The position numbers and the translations under genes are program-made. A stretch of 64,000 nucleotides of DNA from Microcaldota archaeon. GTDB lineage: Archaea > Micrarchaeota > Micrarchaeia > Anstonellales > Anstonellaceae. The stretch is taken from NCBI GenBank assembly GCA_026413765.1, contig JAOAKI010000004.1, positions 185,354 through 249,353 on the forward strand, written 5' to 3'. Shown in pieces: positions 8,539 through 16,621 of this stretch (the first letter of the stretch is position 1; every line of letters begins with the position of its first letter). The notes below the pieces were generated by a model. That model was not told where the DNA came from. It was given only the letters and a program-made list of their open reading frames with translations, and did no database searches.

Positions 8539-9813
8539 ATGGCAAAAATTGGAAAAGCGTTGATAATAGGTGCTACTGCTGCTGCGCTGGCATTCTCGCC
8601 AGTAAACAAAGCCCAAGCGCAGCAGAATATAAGGCAAGAAAGACAAATAATACAGGAATTGAAAGACAAAGTTATTGCAGAGCAACCTGCATTCCAGCAA
8701 GCCTCGCAAAAAACATACAAAATCGGCGAGCAGGGATATGTTGCATTTCCAAAAGAAAGTAATGTTTCGATATTGGACATCAAAGATGCGGCAAAGCTTG
8801 AGATCAAAAAAGGCAACCTAAGCAAAGTTACCACCCCCATTGGATTGAGGATAGTCTATGGCGACGGCTATCACTATTGGTTCACCACAGGTGGAGACAT
8901 CACCGACGAACCATATTCGCCGGGCTATCTAGACAGTGTTGGGCCAATAACTTCTTTCCCATCACACAGAAACGAAGTGAATGTCTATCCGCAAGGGAAG
9001 GCTTTCATAGTTGTGCCAAAGCCGTATATAATGCCGCCAGGCGCGCAAAACCACTACATTAAACTCAAGATTCATTTCCTTCAAAACGTATGGCCTCCAC
9101 TGACAGATTCTACAACTTCACAAATCTATTCATATGTTGCAGACTTTTTGTATGCAAGAGGAGAACCCACGGTTGCATATTATTTCTTGAGCTACCGTAA
9201 GCAAGGCGCAACAAAATTATTGGTCATGACATGCTACCAATGCGACACTGCTGGCGTGCCAATCCAGCATGACGATCCGAGGGCTCGAGGTCCACCGGTA
9301 GTGTCCATAGCTGCAGCCCACGACCAAGATATTGTTGCCGGCGGGGCCTATGCTGACGCATATTTGGCAATTGGAATCAACCAAGACGAATATTGGAGTA
9401 ATGGAAGGAAATATAGGAGAGTGGAATGGTGGGCGCAAGGCGGGGGTGTTCATCCACGTTTACCGATACCGGTCTACATGCCTCGGGTGACAAAGCCTGG
9501 CGTGTTTGCATTCCAATATTACACGAAGGTTGACGAAGATGGAGGTGCAAAAGATTTCAAGCTATCCCAAAACTATCCCAACCCATTCAATGCAAGGACG
9601 ACAATTGAATTTTCAGCCCAAAGGAGAGGCTTTGTAACGCTTAGAATATATGACGGCATAGGAAGAGTGGTTGAAACGCTGCTTGAAGGGGAAGTTGCTG
9701 CAGGAGATTATAAGTTAGAATGGGACGCTTCAAAGCACGCAAGCGGAGTTTACTTTTATGTTCTGAATGCTGAAGGGTACATTGAAAGGAGAAAGATGGT
9801 GCTGCTGAAGTGA
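8539..9813 (+). CDS. secreted protein with C-terminal type IX secretion (Por) sorting domain
   Basis: Residues 1-27 are a signal peptide ending in KAQAQ. The central 300 residues have no recognised domain. The last 85 residues (about 339-424) match the Por/T9SS type A C-terminal sorting domain: KLSQNYPNPFNARTTIEF, then VTLRIYDGIGRVVETL, then AGDYKLEWDASKHASGVYFY, and the terminal RRKMVLLK. In Bacteroidota and relatives this domain directs export across the outer membrane. An archaeon has no such secretion system, so the gene is likely a transfer from an FCB-group bacterium, or the domain has been reused. The promoter is archaeal. Function of the central region is unknown. Confidence 0.8.
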   Translation: MAKIGKALIIGATAAALAFSPVNKAQAQQNIRQERQIIQELKDKVIAEQPAFQQASQKTYKIGEQGYVAFPKESNVSILDIKDAAKLEIKKGNLSKVTTPIGLRIVYGDGYHYWFTTGGDITDEPYSPGYLDSVGPITSFPSHRNEVNVYPQGKAFIVVPKPYIMPPGAQNHYIKLKIHFLQNVWPPLTDSTTSQIYSYVADFLYARGEPTVAYYFLSYRKQGATKLLVMTCYQCDTAGVPIQHDDPRARGPPVVSIAAAHDQDIVAGGAYADAYLAIGINQDEYWSNGRKYRRVEWWAQGGGVHPRLPIPVYMPRVTKPGVFAFQYYTKVDEDGGAKDFKLSQNYPNPFNARTTIEFSAQRRGFVTLRIYDGIGRVVETLLEGEVAAGDYKLEWDASKHASGVYFYVLNAEGYIERRKMVLLK

Positions 9814-9820
9814 ACAACTG

Positions 9821-9831
9821 TTTTTTAAATT
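9821..9831 (+). promoter_or_regulatory. TATA box for the permease gene
   Basis: TTTTTTAAAT lies about 24 bases upstream of the ATG at 9850. This predicts a leaderless message. The T-run also follows the previous gene's stop, so it may double as its terminator. Confidence 0.45.
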
Positions 9832-9849
9832 AGTGTTTTATATTAAACC

Positions 9850-11247
9850 ATGCTTCCTGAATCCGACAATGTCTCTTTCGCAAAAAAAGCAATAGTCTAT
9901 GCTTTTTCGCTTACGACTGCATTTTTGCTTTTGAATTTCGTTTTTGGGCTGAGCTTGAAGCAGAGCATCGCAACTACCCTTGTGCTTGGCCTTGTTCTTG
10001 GCACGGTGCTTTTTTGGGACATCCGCCTTGCTTTTGCGCTGATAGGGTCGTTTGTGCTGATTTCCTCAGGCTTGCTTGGCATTGAAAAGTTCATAGAGTT
10101 CTCTTCTTTGAATATAATTTTGTTTTTGGCAGGAATGATGCTTTTTATAGGGTATCTTGAAAAGAGAGCTTTTTTCGAATATTTGATTTTTGGGATAATG
10201 AAGCACACTGGAGGAGGCGGATTGCGCCTTGTGTTCATAATCCTGTTTTTTTCTGCCTTGTTTGCAGCAATTGTTGACGAAGTCACCTCGATCTTATTCA
10301 TGCTCTCTATTGTTCTATCGCTTTGCGCGCGCCTGAGGATTAATCCAATACCTTTTGTGATGATGACAGTGTTTGCTACAAATATAGGAAGCAGCGCAAC
10401 CGCAATTGGAAATCCTGTGGGAGTTATGATCGCCTTAAGCGCCAAGCTTTCTTTTGCAGATTTTCTTGAGCATGCGACATTGACCGCGTTTTTTGCCTTG
10501 ATTGCAATGTTTATTGTGGTATTTTTCATCTTCAAAAAAGAGATCCTTGAATTCGCAGAGCGCTCACGAGAGATTGCAATCGGAGATATATTTGAGGGGC
10601 ACATATATGGAAATAAGAGCATCACTGCCCTTTTCTTCATAATTGTGTTTGGAGGGCTTGTGCTACACACCCAAATCGAGCAGGCGTTGGGCCTTGAAAA
10701 AAACGCAATGCTTCTTGGCGTGGCACTTGGAGCAGGCGGGATCGCCTTGCTGGCAGAAAGAAGAGAGGCAAGGCATTTTGTTGAGACAAAAATTGATTGG
10801 TGGACCCTGTTCTTTTTCATGCTTTTGTTTGCTTCGGTTGGCGCGCTAGAGCAGTCGGGAGTAATGGAAATTGCCGCAAAAGCATTTGCGGCTGTTTTTG
10901 GAGCAGACCGAGGATTGGCTGCTGCTGCAATAATGCTAATTTCCGGGTTGCTGTCTGCGGCGCTGGATAACGTACTTGCGGTTGCGGTTTTCATCCCCCT
11001 TGTGCACGACTTGCAGTCCACCGCAATAGCAGGCACTTACCTGTGGTGGTCTTTGCTTTTTGGGGCAACTCTTTTTGGCAATCTTACGATGATTGGCAGC
11101 ACTGCAAACATAATTGCGCTCGGAATTCTTGAAAAGAGAGGATTGCCGCGCGTTTCGTTTTTCCAATGGCTTGATGCTGGAATAAAAGTCACAATCCCAA
11201 CCGCATTGGTCGCATTTGTAATAATCTATCTACAATATTTGGCTTAG
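9850..11247 (+). CDS. ArsB/NhaD-family ion permease
   Basis: A 465-residue integral membrane protein with about 11-12 hydrophobic segments. The motif VTSILFM in the first half, the run FATNIGSSATAIGNPVGVM and the mirrored ALDNVLAVAVFIP with GNLTMIGSTANIIALG in the second half are the two inverted repeats of the ion transporter superfamily (ArsB, NhaD, citrate permeases). NhaD members exchange Na+ for H+; ArsB exports arsenite. The sequence does not decide between them. No arsenical resistance gene is nearby. The ATP-cone gene follows with a GGAGGGA motif. Confidence 0.8.
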   Translation: MLPESDNVSFAKKAIVYAFSLTTAFLLLNFVFGLSLKQSIATTLVLGLVLGTVLFWDIRLAFALIGSFVLISSGLLGIEKFIEFSSLNIILFLAGMMLFIGYLEKRAFFEYLIFGIMKHTGGGGLRLVFIILFFSALFAAIVDEVTSILFMLSIVLSLCARLRINPIPFVMMTVFATNIGSSATAIGNPVGVMIALSAKLSFADFLEHATLTAFFALIAMFIVVFFIFKKEILEFAERSREIAIGDIFEGHIYGNKSITALFFIIVFGGLVLHTQIEQALGLEKNAMLLGVALGAGGIALLAERREARHFVETKIDWWTLFFFMLLFASVGALEQSGVMEIAAKAFAAVFGADRGLAAAAIMLISGLLSAALDNVLAVAVFIPLVHDLQSTAIAGTYLWWSLLFGATLFGNLTMIGSTANIIALGILEKRGLPRVSFFQWLDAGIKVTIPTALVAFVIIYLQYLA

Positions 11248-11257
11248 GAGGGATCAG

Positions 11258-11713
11258 ATGAAAGTAATCAAGAAAGATGGGCGGATACAGGAATTTGACG
11301 TAAAAAAGATAGAGAGTGCTCTTATTAGGAGTGGTGAGAAGAAGCATGCAAAAAGAATCGCAAATGAAGTAGCAAAAAAATTGAAGGGAAAAGAGCAGGT
11401 CCAATCATCGCTGATACGAGAGCTGGTGATCGCAGAACTGCAGGCATGCAAAGAATGCAGAGCGGAAAACTTCATCAATTTCAGGAAGGTTGTGCGGAAG
11501 CTTTCCAGCCAAGACGAATATCTTGAAAACAGGATAAGAGATTTGGTTGGCGCAGACGGAAAGGTGGAAGGTGTATATGGCGGCTTCAGAATAAGGGTAG
11601 ATGATCCGGATGACTTTGATTTCTGCGGAGTATTCATGGAGCTTTTGAGGACATCAAAATTCAGCGTCAGCGTTGAAATGCAGGATGGAAGAATCGTAAT
11701 TGTCGCAAGATAA
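11258..11713 (+). CDS. ATP-cone domain protein
   Basis: Residues 1-85 are an ATP-cone: the opening KVIKKDGRIQEFDVKKIESAL and the closing HARRENFINFRKVVRKLSS-type helix (here ENFINFRKVVRKL) are characteristic. Unlike NrdR it has no N-terminal zinc ribbon. The last 65 residues are a charged strand-rich extension without recognised relatives. A nucleotide-sensing role is likely; the partner is unknown. A strong GGAGGG ribosome-binding site precedes the ATG. It is the second ATP-cone protein of this window, the other being fused to a nuclease. Confidence 0.75.
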   Translation: MKVIKKDGRIQEFDVKKIESALIRSGEKKHAKRIANEVAKKLKGKEQVQSSLIRELVIAELQACKECRAENFINFRKVVRKLSSQDEYLENRIRDLVGADGKVEGVYGGFRIRVDDPDDFDFCGVFMELLRTSKFSVSVEMQDGRIVIVAR

Positions 11714-11734
11714 GTGGAGCGTGGCGGATTTTTC

Positions 11735-12700
11735 CTAGGTAATCTCGCTGACCTGCAGGTAGAATATCGTGATTAAGTAGATGATGTATAGAAGCAAGAG
11801 TGCTGCGCCTTCTTTTCTTGAAAAAGCCGGATTAGAGATTGTGAAATAAATAAACACAAAATTTGCGACCACAGCAAAAAGCAAGGCTGCGACAAAAATA
11901 TTCAGTTGGACGACTATGGGAGAAATTGCGGCTGCCGAGCCCAACACAAGCGTAAGGTTTGCCATGTTAGAACCGATAGCATCTCCGATTGCCAAGCCAT
12001 ATTGCCTCCGGCGGATTGCTTGCAAATCAATTGAGATTTCAGGGAGAGAAGTGCCAATCGCAATGATTGTCGCTCCGATGAAGCTTTTTGCCAAGCCAGC
12101 AATTTCTGCAAGCTTCACGGCAGACTCGACTACAAAGTGAGAACTCAGGATGACACCTAAGATGCCAACCCCGAAAAGCAAAAAGGAGCGCAACCCTTCT
12201 TGGCGGCTCATTTTTTGCTTTGGCAAATGCTTGCTGTGCTTCCTTTGCCTCTGAAGCATTCTGTTGGAATACCAAAGAAAAGTCAGCAGAAGCAGAACAC
12301 CTTCGACAAAGCCAAGCGCGCTTCCTGTGATTTCAGAATGAAAAAGGATGTAAACCGAGATTATTGATGTTGCTGCAAGAACCAATGCAATGTCTTGGAC
12401 GTTCTCCTTTGGGACGCGGAAGGAATAGAGGAATGCAGCCAAGCCCAATATCAAAAGAATGTTTGCTATGTTTGAGCCGAAGACATTTCCTGCTGCAATC
12501 GACCCTTCCTTTGCGCTTGCAGAAGCTACTGAGACCGCAAGCTCCGGCAGGGAAGTCGAGACTGCCACCAACAGCATTCCGATTGCCATCGTGCTGATGC
12601 CGAAAAACAGTGCAAGCTTTTCCGCATTTTCCACGACAACACTTGCACACTTTGCAAGTATGGAAAGGAAAAGGACAAGCATGACAAGCTCTACGAACAT
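11735..12700 (-). CDS. caxA: Na+/Ca2+ antiporter (CaxA/YrbG family)
   Basis: A 321-residue membrane protein with about ten segments. The two alpha-repeats of the Ca2+/cation antiporter superfamily are visible: residues about 50-95 contain TSLPELAVS and GNVFGSNIANILLILGL; residues about 200-255 contain GTSLPEISID and GDAIGSNMANLTLVLG. The E and N of these repeats form the ion-binding site in the family. Function: export of calcium driven by sodium or proton gradients. A TATA-like ATTAAATTT about 25 bases upstream and no SD suggest leaderless initiation. The gene is convergent with the ATP-cone gene. Confidence 0.9.
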   Translation of the reverse strand: MFVELVMLVLFLSILAKCASVVVENAEKLALFFGISTMAIGMLLVAVSTSLPELAVSVASASAKEGSIAAGNVFGSNIANILLILGLAAFLYSFRVPKENVQDIALVLAATSIISVYILFHSEITGSALGFVEGVLLLLTFLWYSNRMLQRQRKHSKHLPKQKMSRQEGLRSFLLFGVGILGVILSSHFVVESAVKLAEIAGLAKSFIGATIIAIGTSLPEISIDLQAIRRRQYGLAIGDAIGSNMANLTLVLGSAAAISPIVVQLNIFVAALLFAVVANFVFIYFTISNPAFSRKEGAALLLLYIIYLITIFYLQVSEIT

Positions 12701-12719
12701 GAAGAGAGCACAGAAGCTA

Positions 12720-12730
12720 GAAATTTAATA
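12720..12730 (-). promoter_or_regulatory. TATA box for the cation antiporter
   Basis: GTATTAAATTT on the minus strand, about 24 bases before the antiporter ATG at 12700. Predicts a leaderless transcript. Confidence 0.4.
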
Positions 12731-12778
12731 CTTTGCAGGCGCTGCGGCGCTGAAGATGCTGGCTTGCTTGCTATAAGG

Positions 12779-12788
12779 TTTATATATT
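12779..12788 (+). promoter_or_regulatory. TATA box of ftsZ1
   Basis: AAGGTTTATATATTT is a good BRE/TATA pair upstream of the ftsZ1 ATG at 12819. With the usual 25-base distance the transcript would start near 12810, leaving a leader of about ten bases. Confidence 0.6.
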
Positions 12789-12818
12789 TGAGCTGAGAAT
12801 TGCAAGCTGGCGATCAGT

Positions 12819-13880
12819 ATGGACAGCATTGTGAAGTCCGTGCTAGGGGAGCAAGAGCCAGCTCAAACCGAAACTTTTGGCTCAGACCAGATTAAGATTG
12901 TGACAATAGGTGTAGGTGGAGGAGGAAACAACACAATAAACCGGCTGATTCGCTCCGGTGTCAAAGGATGCGAATTGATTGCCGTGAATACCGACAGACA
13001 ACACCTCAATATAATACACGAAAAGGCAAAGAAGATTTTGATTGGGAAGACGATAACAAAAGGGCTGGGTGCTGGAGGCTATCCAGAAACCGGCGCAAAG
13101 GCAGCAGAGATTGACAGACCTTTGATTGAGAAGGAGCTTGAAGGCGCACACCTTTGCTTCATATGCGCAGGCATGGGTGGAGGGACAGGAACTGGGGCAG
13201 CACCAGTGATTGCAGAAATTGCAAAAGAGCAAGGCGCGATTGTAGTGGCGATGGTCACATATCCTTTCAACCTTGAGCGCGCAAGGAGAGCAAAGGCAGA
13301 CGAAGGAATCGCAAAACTAAGAAAACATGTAGACTCAGTGATAGTGCTTGACAACAACCGATTAGTAAAGCTTGTGCCGAACCTGCCAATGAATGAAGCA
13401 TTTGCAGTTGCAGATGAAATTCTTGCAAAGGCAGTTGGCGGGCTAGTATGGACAATTACGCAGCCATCTCTAATTAACATCGACTTTGCGGATGTGCGGT
13501 CGATAGTGCAAGGTGGCGGCGTAGGTTTCATTGCGGTCGGAGAAGGAAAAGGCACAGACAAAGTCCGTGGCGCAGCCGAAGGGGTGCTGAAGAACAAGCT
13601 ACTGGATGTTGACTATGAGGGCGCAAATGGCGCACTCATCCACATATCCGGTGGCGCAGACTTGACGCTAGGAGATGCAATCAAGGCAGGAGAAATTATC
13701 ACCGAAAAGATGGACCCGCAAGCGAACGTAAAGTGGGGTGCGCGGCTCATTCCAGGATACGACGGCAAGCTGGAAATTGTTGCAATCGTGACTGGAGTGA
13801 AAGGCGCAAACGTCTTTGGCGCTGCGGCTGACGAACCAAAGAAAGAAGTCTCTTACTCCGACATAGAAATCATCGGGTAG
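12819..13880 (+). CDS. ftsZ1: cell division GTPase FtsZ (first copy)
   Basis: Tubulin-family GTPase that polymerises at the division site. Residues 30-60 carry the VGGGGNNTINRL loop, residues about 110-120 the GTP-binding signature MGGGTGTGAAP, and the catalytic T7 loop NIDFADVRS is intact, so it should hydrolyse GTP. Length 353 is normal. The C-terminal tail after the core is short (PKKEVSYSDIEIIG). Preceded by its own TATA box and a short leader with a weak GGCGATC. A second copy follows about 200 bases downstream with its own promoter. Archaea often have FtsZ1 and FtsZ2 with separate roles; numbering here follows gene order. Confidence 0.95.
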   Translation: MDSIVKSVLGEQEPAQTETFGSDQIKIVTIGVGGGGNNTINRLIRSGVKGCELIAVNTDRQHLNIIHEKAKKILIGKTITKGLGAGGYPETGAKAAEIDRPLIEKELEGAHLCFICAGMGGGTGTGAAPVIAEIAKEQGAIVVAMVTYPFNLERARRAKADEGIAKLRKHVDSVIVLDNNRLVKLVPNLPMNEAFAVADEILAKAVGGLVWTITQPSLINIDFADVRSIVQGGGVGFIAVGEGKGTDKVRGAAEGVLKNKLLDVDYEGANGALIHISGGADLTLGDAIKAGEIITEKMDPQANVKWGARLIPGYDGKLEIVAIVTGVKGANVFGAAADEPKKEVSYSDIEIIG

Positions 13881-13973
13881 AAGTTTTTTGCAAAAGCATG
13901 GGGTGCAAGGCTCCCCAACCCCGCCTTGTACCCTCATCTATTTTTTTCGAACGCGCGCGTTTGAAGATTCGTA

Positions 13974-13992
13974 ATGTATTTAAATTTAATTA
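13974..13992 (+). promoter_or_regulatory. TATA region of ftsZ2
   Basis: The A/T block TGTATTTAAATTTAATTAG lies about 110 bases upstream of the ftsZ2 start. The transcript would begin near 14005, leaving a leader of about 90 bases, unlike the short leaders elsewhere in the window. Confidence 0.5.
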
Positions 13993-14016
13993 GTGTATTT
14001 TTAGGTGGCGACCAGC

Positions 14017-14064
14017 ATGTGCAGCAATTTTACGTCGGGCAGAAAATCAGAATTGCCAGCGTAA
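14017..14064 (+). other. possible 15-codon upstream ORF in the ftsZ2 leader
   Basis: An ATG at 14017 is preceded by AGGTGG with good spacing and opens a frame of 15 codons (MCSNFTSGRKSELPA) ending in TAA at 14062-14064, about 30 bases before the ftsZ2 ATG. Nothing proves it is translated. It could be a leader peptide that tunes ftsZ2 expression. Confidence 0.35.
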
Positions 14065-14097
14065 GCTGCACAAAAAAGCAAGATGGGGGTTGGAAAT

Positions 14098-15135
14098 ATG
14101 TTTGAAAGCTCTGGAAACGCGAAAAGCGATGAGTTGATTTCGAATGAGAATATCCGGATTGCAGTCGTTGGAGTCGGCGGAGGCGGCTGCAACACCGTTG
14201 ACAGGATGACAAAGAATGGAATACGCTCAGCGCAGACCATCGCGATCAACACTGACCAGCTCCATCTGAAAATCATTCAAGCTCACAAGCGAGTGCTGAT
14301 TGGCTCAAGCATAACAAAAGGCCTAGGTGCTGGAGGTTTTCCAGAGGTTGCTGAAAAATGCGCGGAAATTTCAAAAGACAAATTGCGCGAGGTCCTATCG
14401 GAAAAAGAGCTTGTCTTCGTGTGCGCAGGGATGGGTGGAGGAACTGGAACTGGCGCTTCACCGATAATCGCGCAGATAGCAAAAGAGCAAGGCGCAATCG
14501 TGGTTTCAGTTGTCACAATGCCTTTCAGGCTAGAGAGAGCAAGGATGCAAAAGGCGCTTTGGGGCCTGCAGAGGCTTGCTGCCCACTCAGACACAGTGAT
14601 TGCGATCGAAAACGACAGGCTAGTCAAATATGTGCCGAACCTGCCAATCACCGAAGCGTTCAACCTTGCGGACGCAATCACAAGCAAAGCTATAACCGGC
14701 ATCGCAGACACCATTATGCTGCCTTCACTGATGAACATAGACTTTGCCGACGTCAAGTCGGTGATGGAAAACGGCGGATTTGCGCTCCTTTCAATGGGAG
14801 AGGGCAGAGGGCCTGACAGAATAGAGCAAGTTGTGAGAAACACCCTTGAGCAGCCATTGCTGGAAATCTCAACCGAAGGGGCAAAAGGCGCCCTTTTGCA
14901 CATCAGCGGAGGGCCGCAGCTTACATTAGGCGAAGGAATACAGATAGGCGAGCAGATATCCCAAAGCTTCGATTTGAACGCAGATGTCAAGATTGGCGCA
15001 AGGCTTGATCCGTCATTAGGAGACACTGTTACTTGCGCTGCGATCATCACTGGACTCAAGAACCCATATGTCCAGCCGAGACCCCCAGAAGAAGAAAAGA
15101 AAGTAATCGAGCTGGATGCAATCTCTTATCTCTGA
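14098..15135 (+). CDS. ftsZ2: cell division GTPase FtsZ (second copy)
   Basis: Paralogue of the previous gene. The N-terminal loop VGVGGGGCNTVDRM, the signature MGGGTGTGASP and the T7 loop NIDFADVKS are all intact. The start at 14098 (MFESSGNAK) has GGGGGTTGG upstream; an ATG at 14083 would add five residues. The tail ends PPEEEKKVIELDAISYL. Compared with the first copy, the core is alignable throughout with no gaps of note. A T-rich stretch follows the stop and is probably the terminator. It is the last gene before a change of function. Confidence 0.95.
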   Translation: MFESSGNAKSDELISNENIRIAVVGVGGGGCNTVDRMTKNGIRSAQTIAINTDQLHLKIIQAHKRVLIGSSITKGLGAGGFPEVAEKCAEISKDKLREVLSEKELVFVCAGMGGGTGTGASPIIAQIAKEQGAIVVSVVTMPFRLERARMQKALWGLQRLAAHSDTVIAIENDRLVKYVPNLPITEAFNLADAITSKAITGIADTIMLPSLMNIDFADVKSVMENGGFALLSMGEGRGPDRIEQVVRNTLEQPLLEISTEGAKGALLHISGGPQLTLGEGIQIGEQISQSFDLNADVKIGARLDPSLGDTVTCAAIITGLKNPYVQPRPPEEEKKVIELDAISYL

Positions 15136-15140
15136 ACTAT

Positions 15141-15157
15141 ATCTTTTTTGTTTTTTT
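15141..15157 (+). terminator. T-rich terminator after ftsZ2
   Basis: ATCTTTTTTGTTTTTTTAA directly follows the ftsZ2 stop. Archaeal transcription ends at such T-runs. No hairpin is needed. Confidence 0.45.
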
Positions 15158-15196
15158 AAACATACCTTTTTATTAAGTTTAGGAAATAAAAAAATC

Positions 15197-15838
15197 ATGG
15201 CATTTAAGATTGTCTACACCTCAAAATTTGAGAAGATAATGAATGACAACCCGCAACTGATTGTGAAATTTATCCAAGCGCACAAAAGAAAGGAAAGCTA
15301 TTTTGACAGCAATGTCGAAATTGTCCGCCAAGAGCAAAGAAACGGATTCTTTCACAATGCATCCTATATCATCAGGGTAGGAAGCGAAAAGATATTCGTA
15401 AAGGAAACAGAAATAACTGAAGAGACTGAAAAATTCTACATGACTGGAATGAAGCAGTATGAGGTGCTTATCCAGCTGCAGGACGTGCTGCAAAAGATCG
15501 GAAAGGTCTATCCGCACAATGTTGAGGTGGTTGAGCCATATTTTGCTGCAACTTATGGCCAGACAAGTTTTCTTGGGATGAAATATATTGAGCACAAAAG
15601 AATGAATGAGAAAGTTGTGCCAAAAAGGATTAGGAACAAGCTGAAAGTGATAAGCTTTTTGGCGGTTATATTTGCAAAGGCAGGAGACATCACTGAAAGG
15701 AATGCGTTCTACGATGAGGAAAAAAACAAGATAATAATTTATGACCCAATAAAGCATGAGGAAAGATTGCTCAAAAGGATAGTGAATGCGTTTCGCACTC
15801 TCAAGTATGTTCAGTCAGACTCCATATATGGGCTATAA
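15197..15838 (+). CDS. unknown protein, possibly a degenerate kinase-like fold
   Basis: A protein of 213 residues from the ATG at 15197; a longer frame upstream is less likely because it would run through the T-rich region. It contains a strand-turn IRVGSEKIFVKETE like the beta-3 lysine strand of kinase-like folds, then a helix EVLIQLQDVLQKIG, a strand FLGMKYIEHKR, and near the end NKIIIYDPIK, reminiscent of the metal-binding strand. The similarity is weak and no catalytic HxD is seen. It could equally be an unrelated family. Single gene with a TTTTTATTAAG box upstream. Confidence 0.55.
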   Translation: MAFKIVYTSKFEKIMNDNPQLIVKFIQAHKRKESYFDSNVEIVRQEQRNGFFHNASYIIRVGSEKIFVKETEITEETEKFYMTGMKQYEVLIQLQDVLQKIGKVYPHNVEVVEPYFAATYGQTSFLGMKYIEHKRMNEKVVPKRIRNKLKVISFLAVIFAKAGDITERNAFYDEEKNKIIIYDPIKHEERLLKRIVNAFRTLKYVQSDSIYGL

Positions 15839-15847
15839 AGGCGGAGA

Positions 15848-15919
15848 TGGACGAGAGGGGATTCGAACCCCTGGCCTCGTCGTTGCGAACGACGCGCTCT
15901 ACCGCTGAGCTACACGCCC
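15848..15919 (-). tRNA. tRNA-Ala (anticodon CGC)
   Basis: On the minus strand the gene reads GGGCGTG TA GCTC..GAGC, anticodon stem CGTCG with loop TTCGCAA, T-arm AGGGG TTCGAAT CCCCT, acceptor CTCGTCC and discriminator A. G3 faces U70, the identity element of tRNA-Ala. One mismatch at pair 6:67 (U-U). No intron, and no CCA is encoded. Confidence 0.9.
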
Positions 15920-15973
15920 ACCTATACATTCAAACAGGAAGAAGTGTTAAAAAAATCTCGGTCGGAAAGCCAA

Positions 15974-16621
15974 ATGATGAAGGTAGCGGTCCTGTTTTCA
16001 GGAGGCAAAGACTCTGTTTTTGCAGCATTCGTCTGCCAGCAGATGGGCTGGGAAGTGGTGCTCGTCAGCATACTACCAGCAGAATACTCGACGATGTTCC
16101 ATTTTCCGAATATCAAATGGTGCAGACTGCAGGCAAAAAGAATGGGCCTTGAGATATTTTTTGCGCAGCCAAAAGGCAAGACTGAGGAGGCTGAGCTTGA
16201 GGCGCTGAAGAATCTTCTGCTGGAAATAAAAGCAGAAGGAGTGGCCTCCGGCGCAATTGAGTCCGAATACCAAAAAGAAAGGATAGACAGGATTGCCTAT
16301 GAGCTTGGCATCCCAAGCTTTGCTCCTTTGTGGAGAAAAGGAGAAAAGCTACTTTCAGAGCAGTGCAATTACCTTGAAATCTATTTGGTTGCTGTCGCCG
16401 CAGAGGGGCTCGGCAAAAATGACCTTGCAAAAAGGTTTGATTTGGAATTGGCAAAGCGCCTCTCAAGCATGAAGCCGACCATAAACCCTCATCTGGAAGG
16501 AGGAGAAGGAGAAACATTCGTGGCAGACGCTCCTTTTTTCAGAAAGAAAATCAAAATCAAAAAATGGAAGAAAGAATTCAGTGGAGCCTCAGGCATTGCG
16601 CGGATAGTCAATGCTTCATGA
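15974..16621 (+). CDS. dph6: diphthine-ammonia ligase (Dph6 family)
   Basis: The N-terminus VAVLFSGGKDSVFAA is the PP-loop of ATP pyrophosphatases. The further motifs VASGAIESEYQKERIDR and the C-terminal NPHLEGGEGETFVADAP are specific for the archaeal/eukaryotic diphthine-ammonia ligase family. The enzyme makes the last step of diphthamide on EF-2. The EF-2 gene in the same window (47927-50119) carries the target histidine. Start set at 15974 (MMKVAV); an upstream in-frame start would reach the tRNA. The last six bases overlap the end of the convergent gene. Confidence 0.9.
   Translation: MMKVAVLFSGGKDSVFAAFVCQQMGWEVVLVSILPAEYSTMFHFPNIKWCRLQAKRMGLEIFFAQPKGKTEEAELEALKNLLLEIKAEGVASGAIESEYQKERIDRIAYELGIPSFAPLWRKGEKLLSEQCNYLEIYLVAVAAEGLGKNDLAKRFDLELAKRLSSMKPTINPHLEGGEGETFVADAPFFRKKIKIKKWKKEFSGASGIARIVNAS

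Noticed and set aside
8539..9813. bacterial contamination as source of the T9SS-domain gene
   Set aside because: The gene lies between archaeal genes, has an archaeal TATA box at leaderless distance, and no contig break is visible.
9897..11036. 379-codon minus-strand frame in the permease gene
   Set aside because: Antisense to a clear membrane protein. Its Ser/Ile/Lys-rich composition is the mirror of membrane helices.
13079..15059. long minus-strand frames opposite ftsZ1 and ftsZ2
   Set aside because: Both are complement frames of strongly conserved FtsZ coding sequence, with similar sequence in each because the genes are paralogues.
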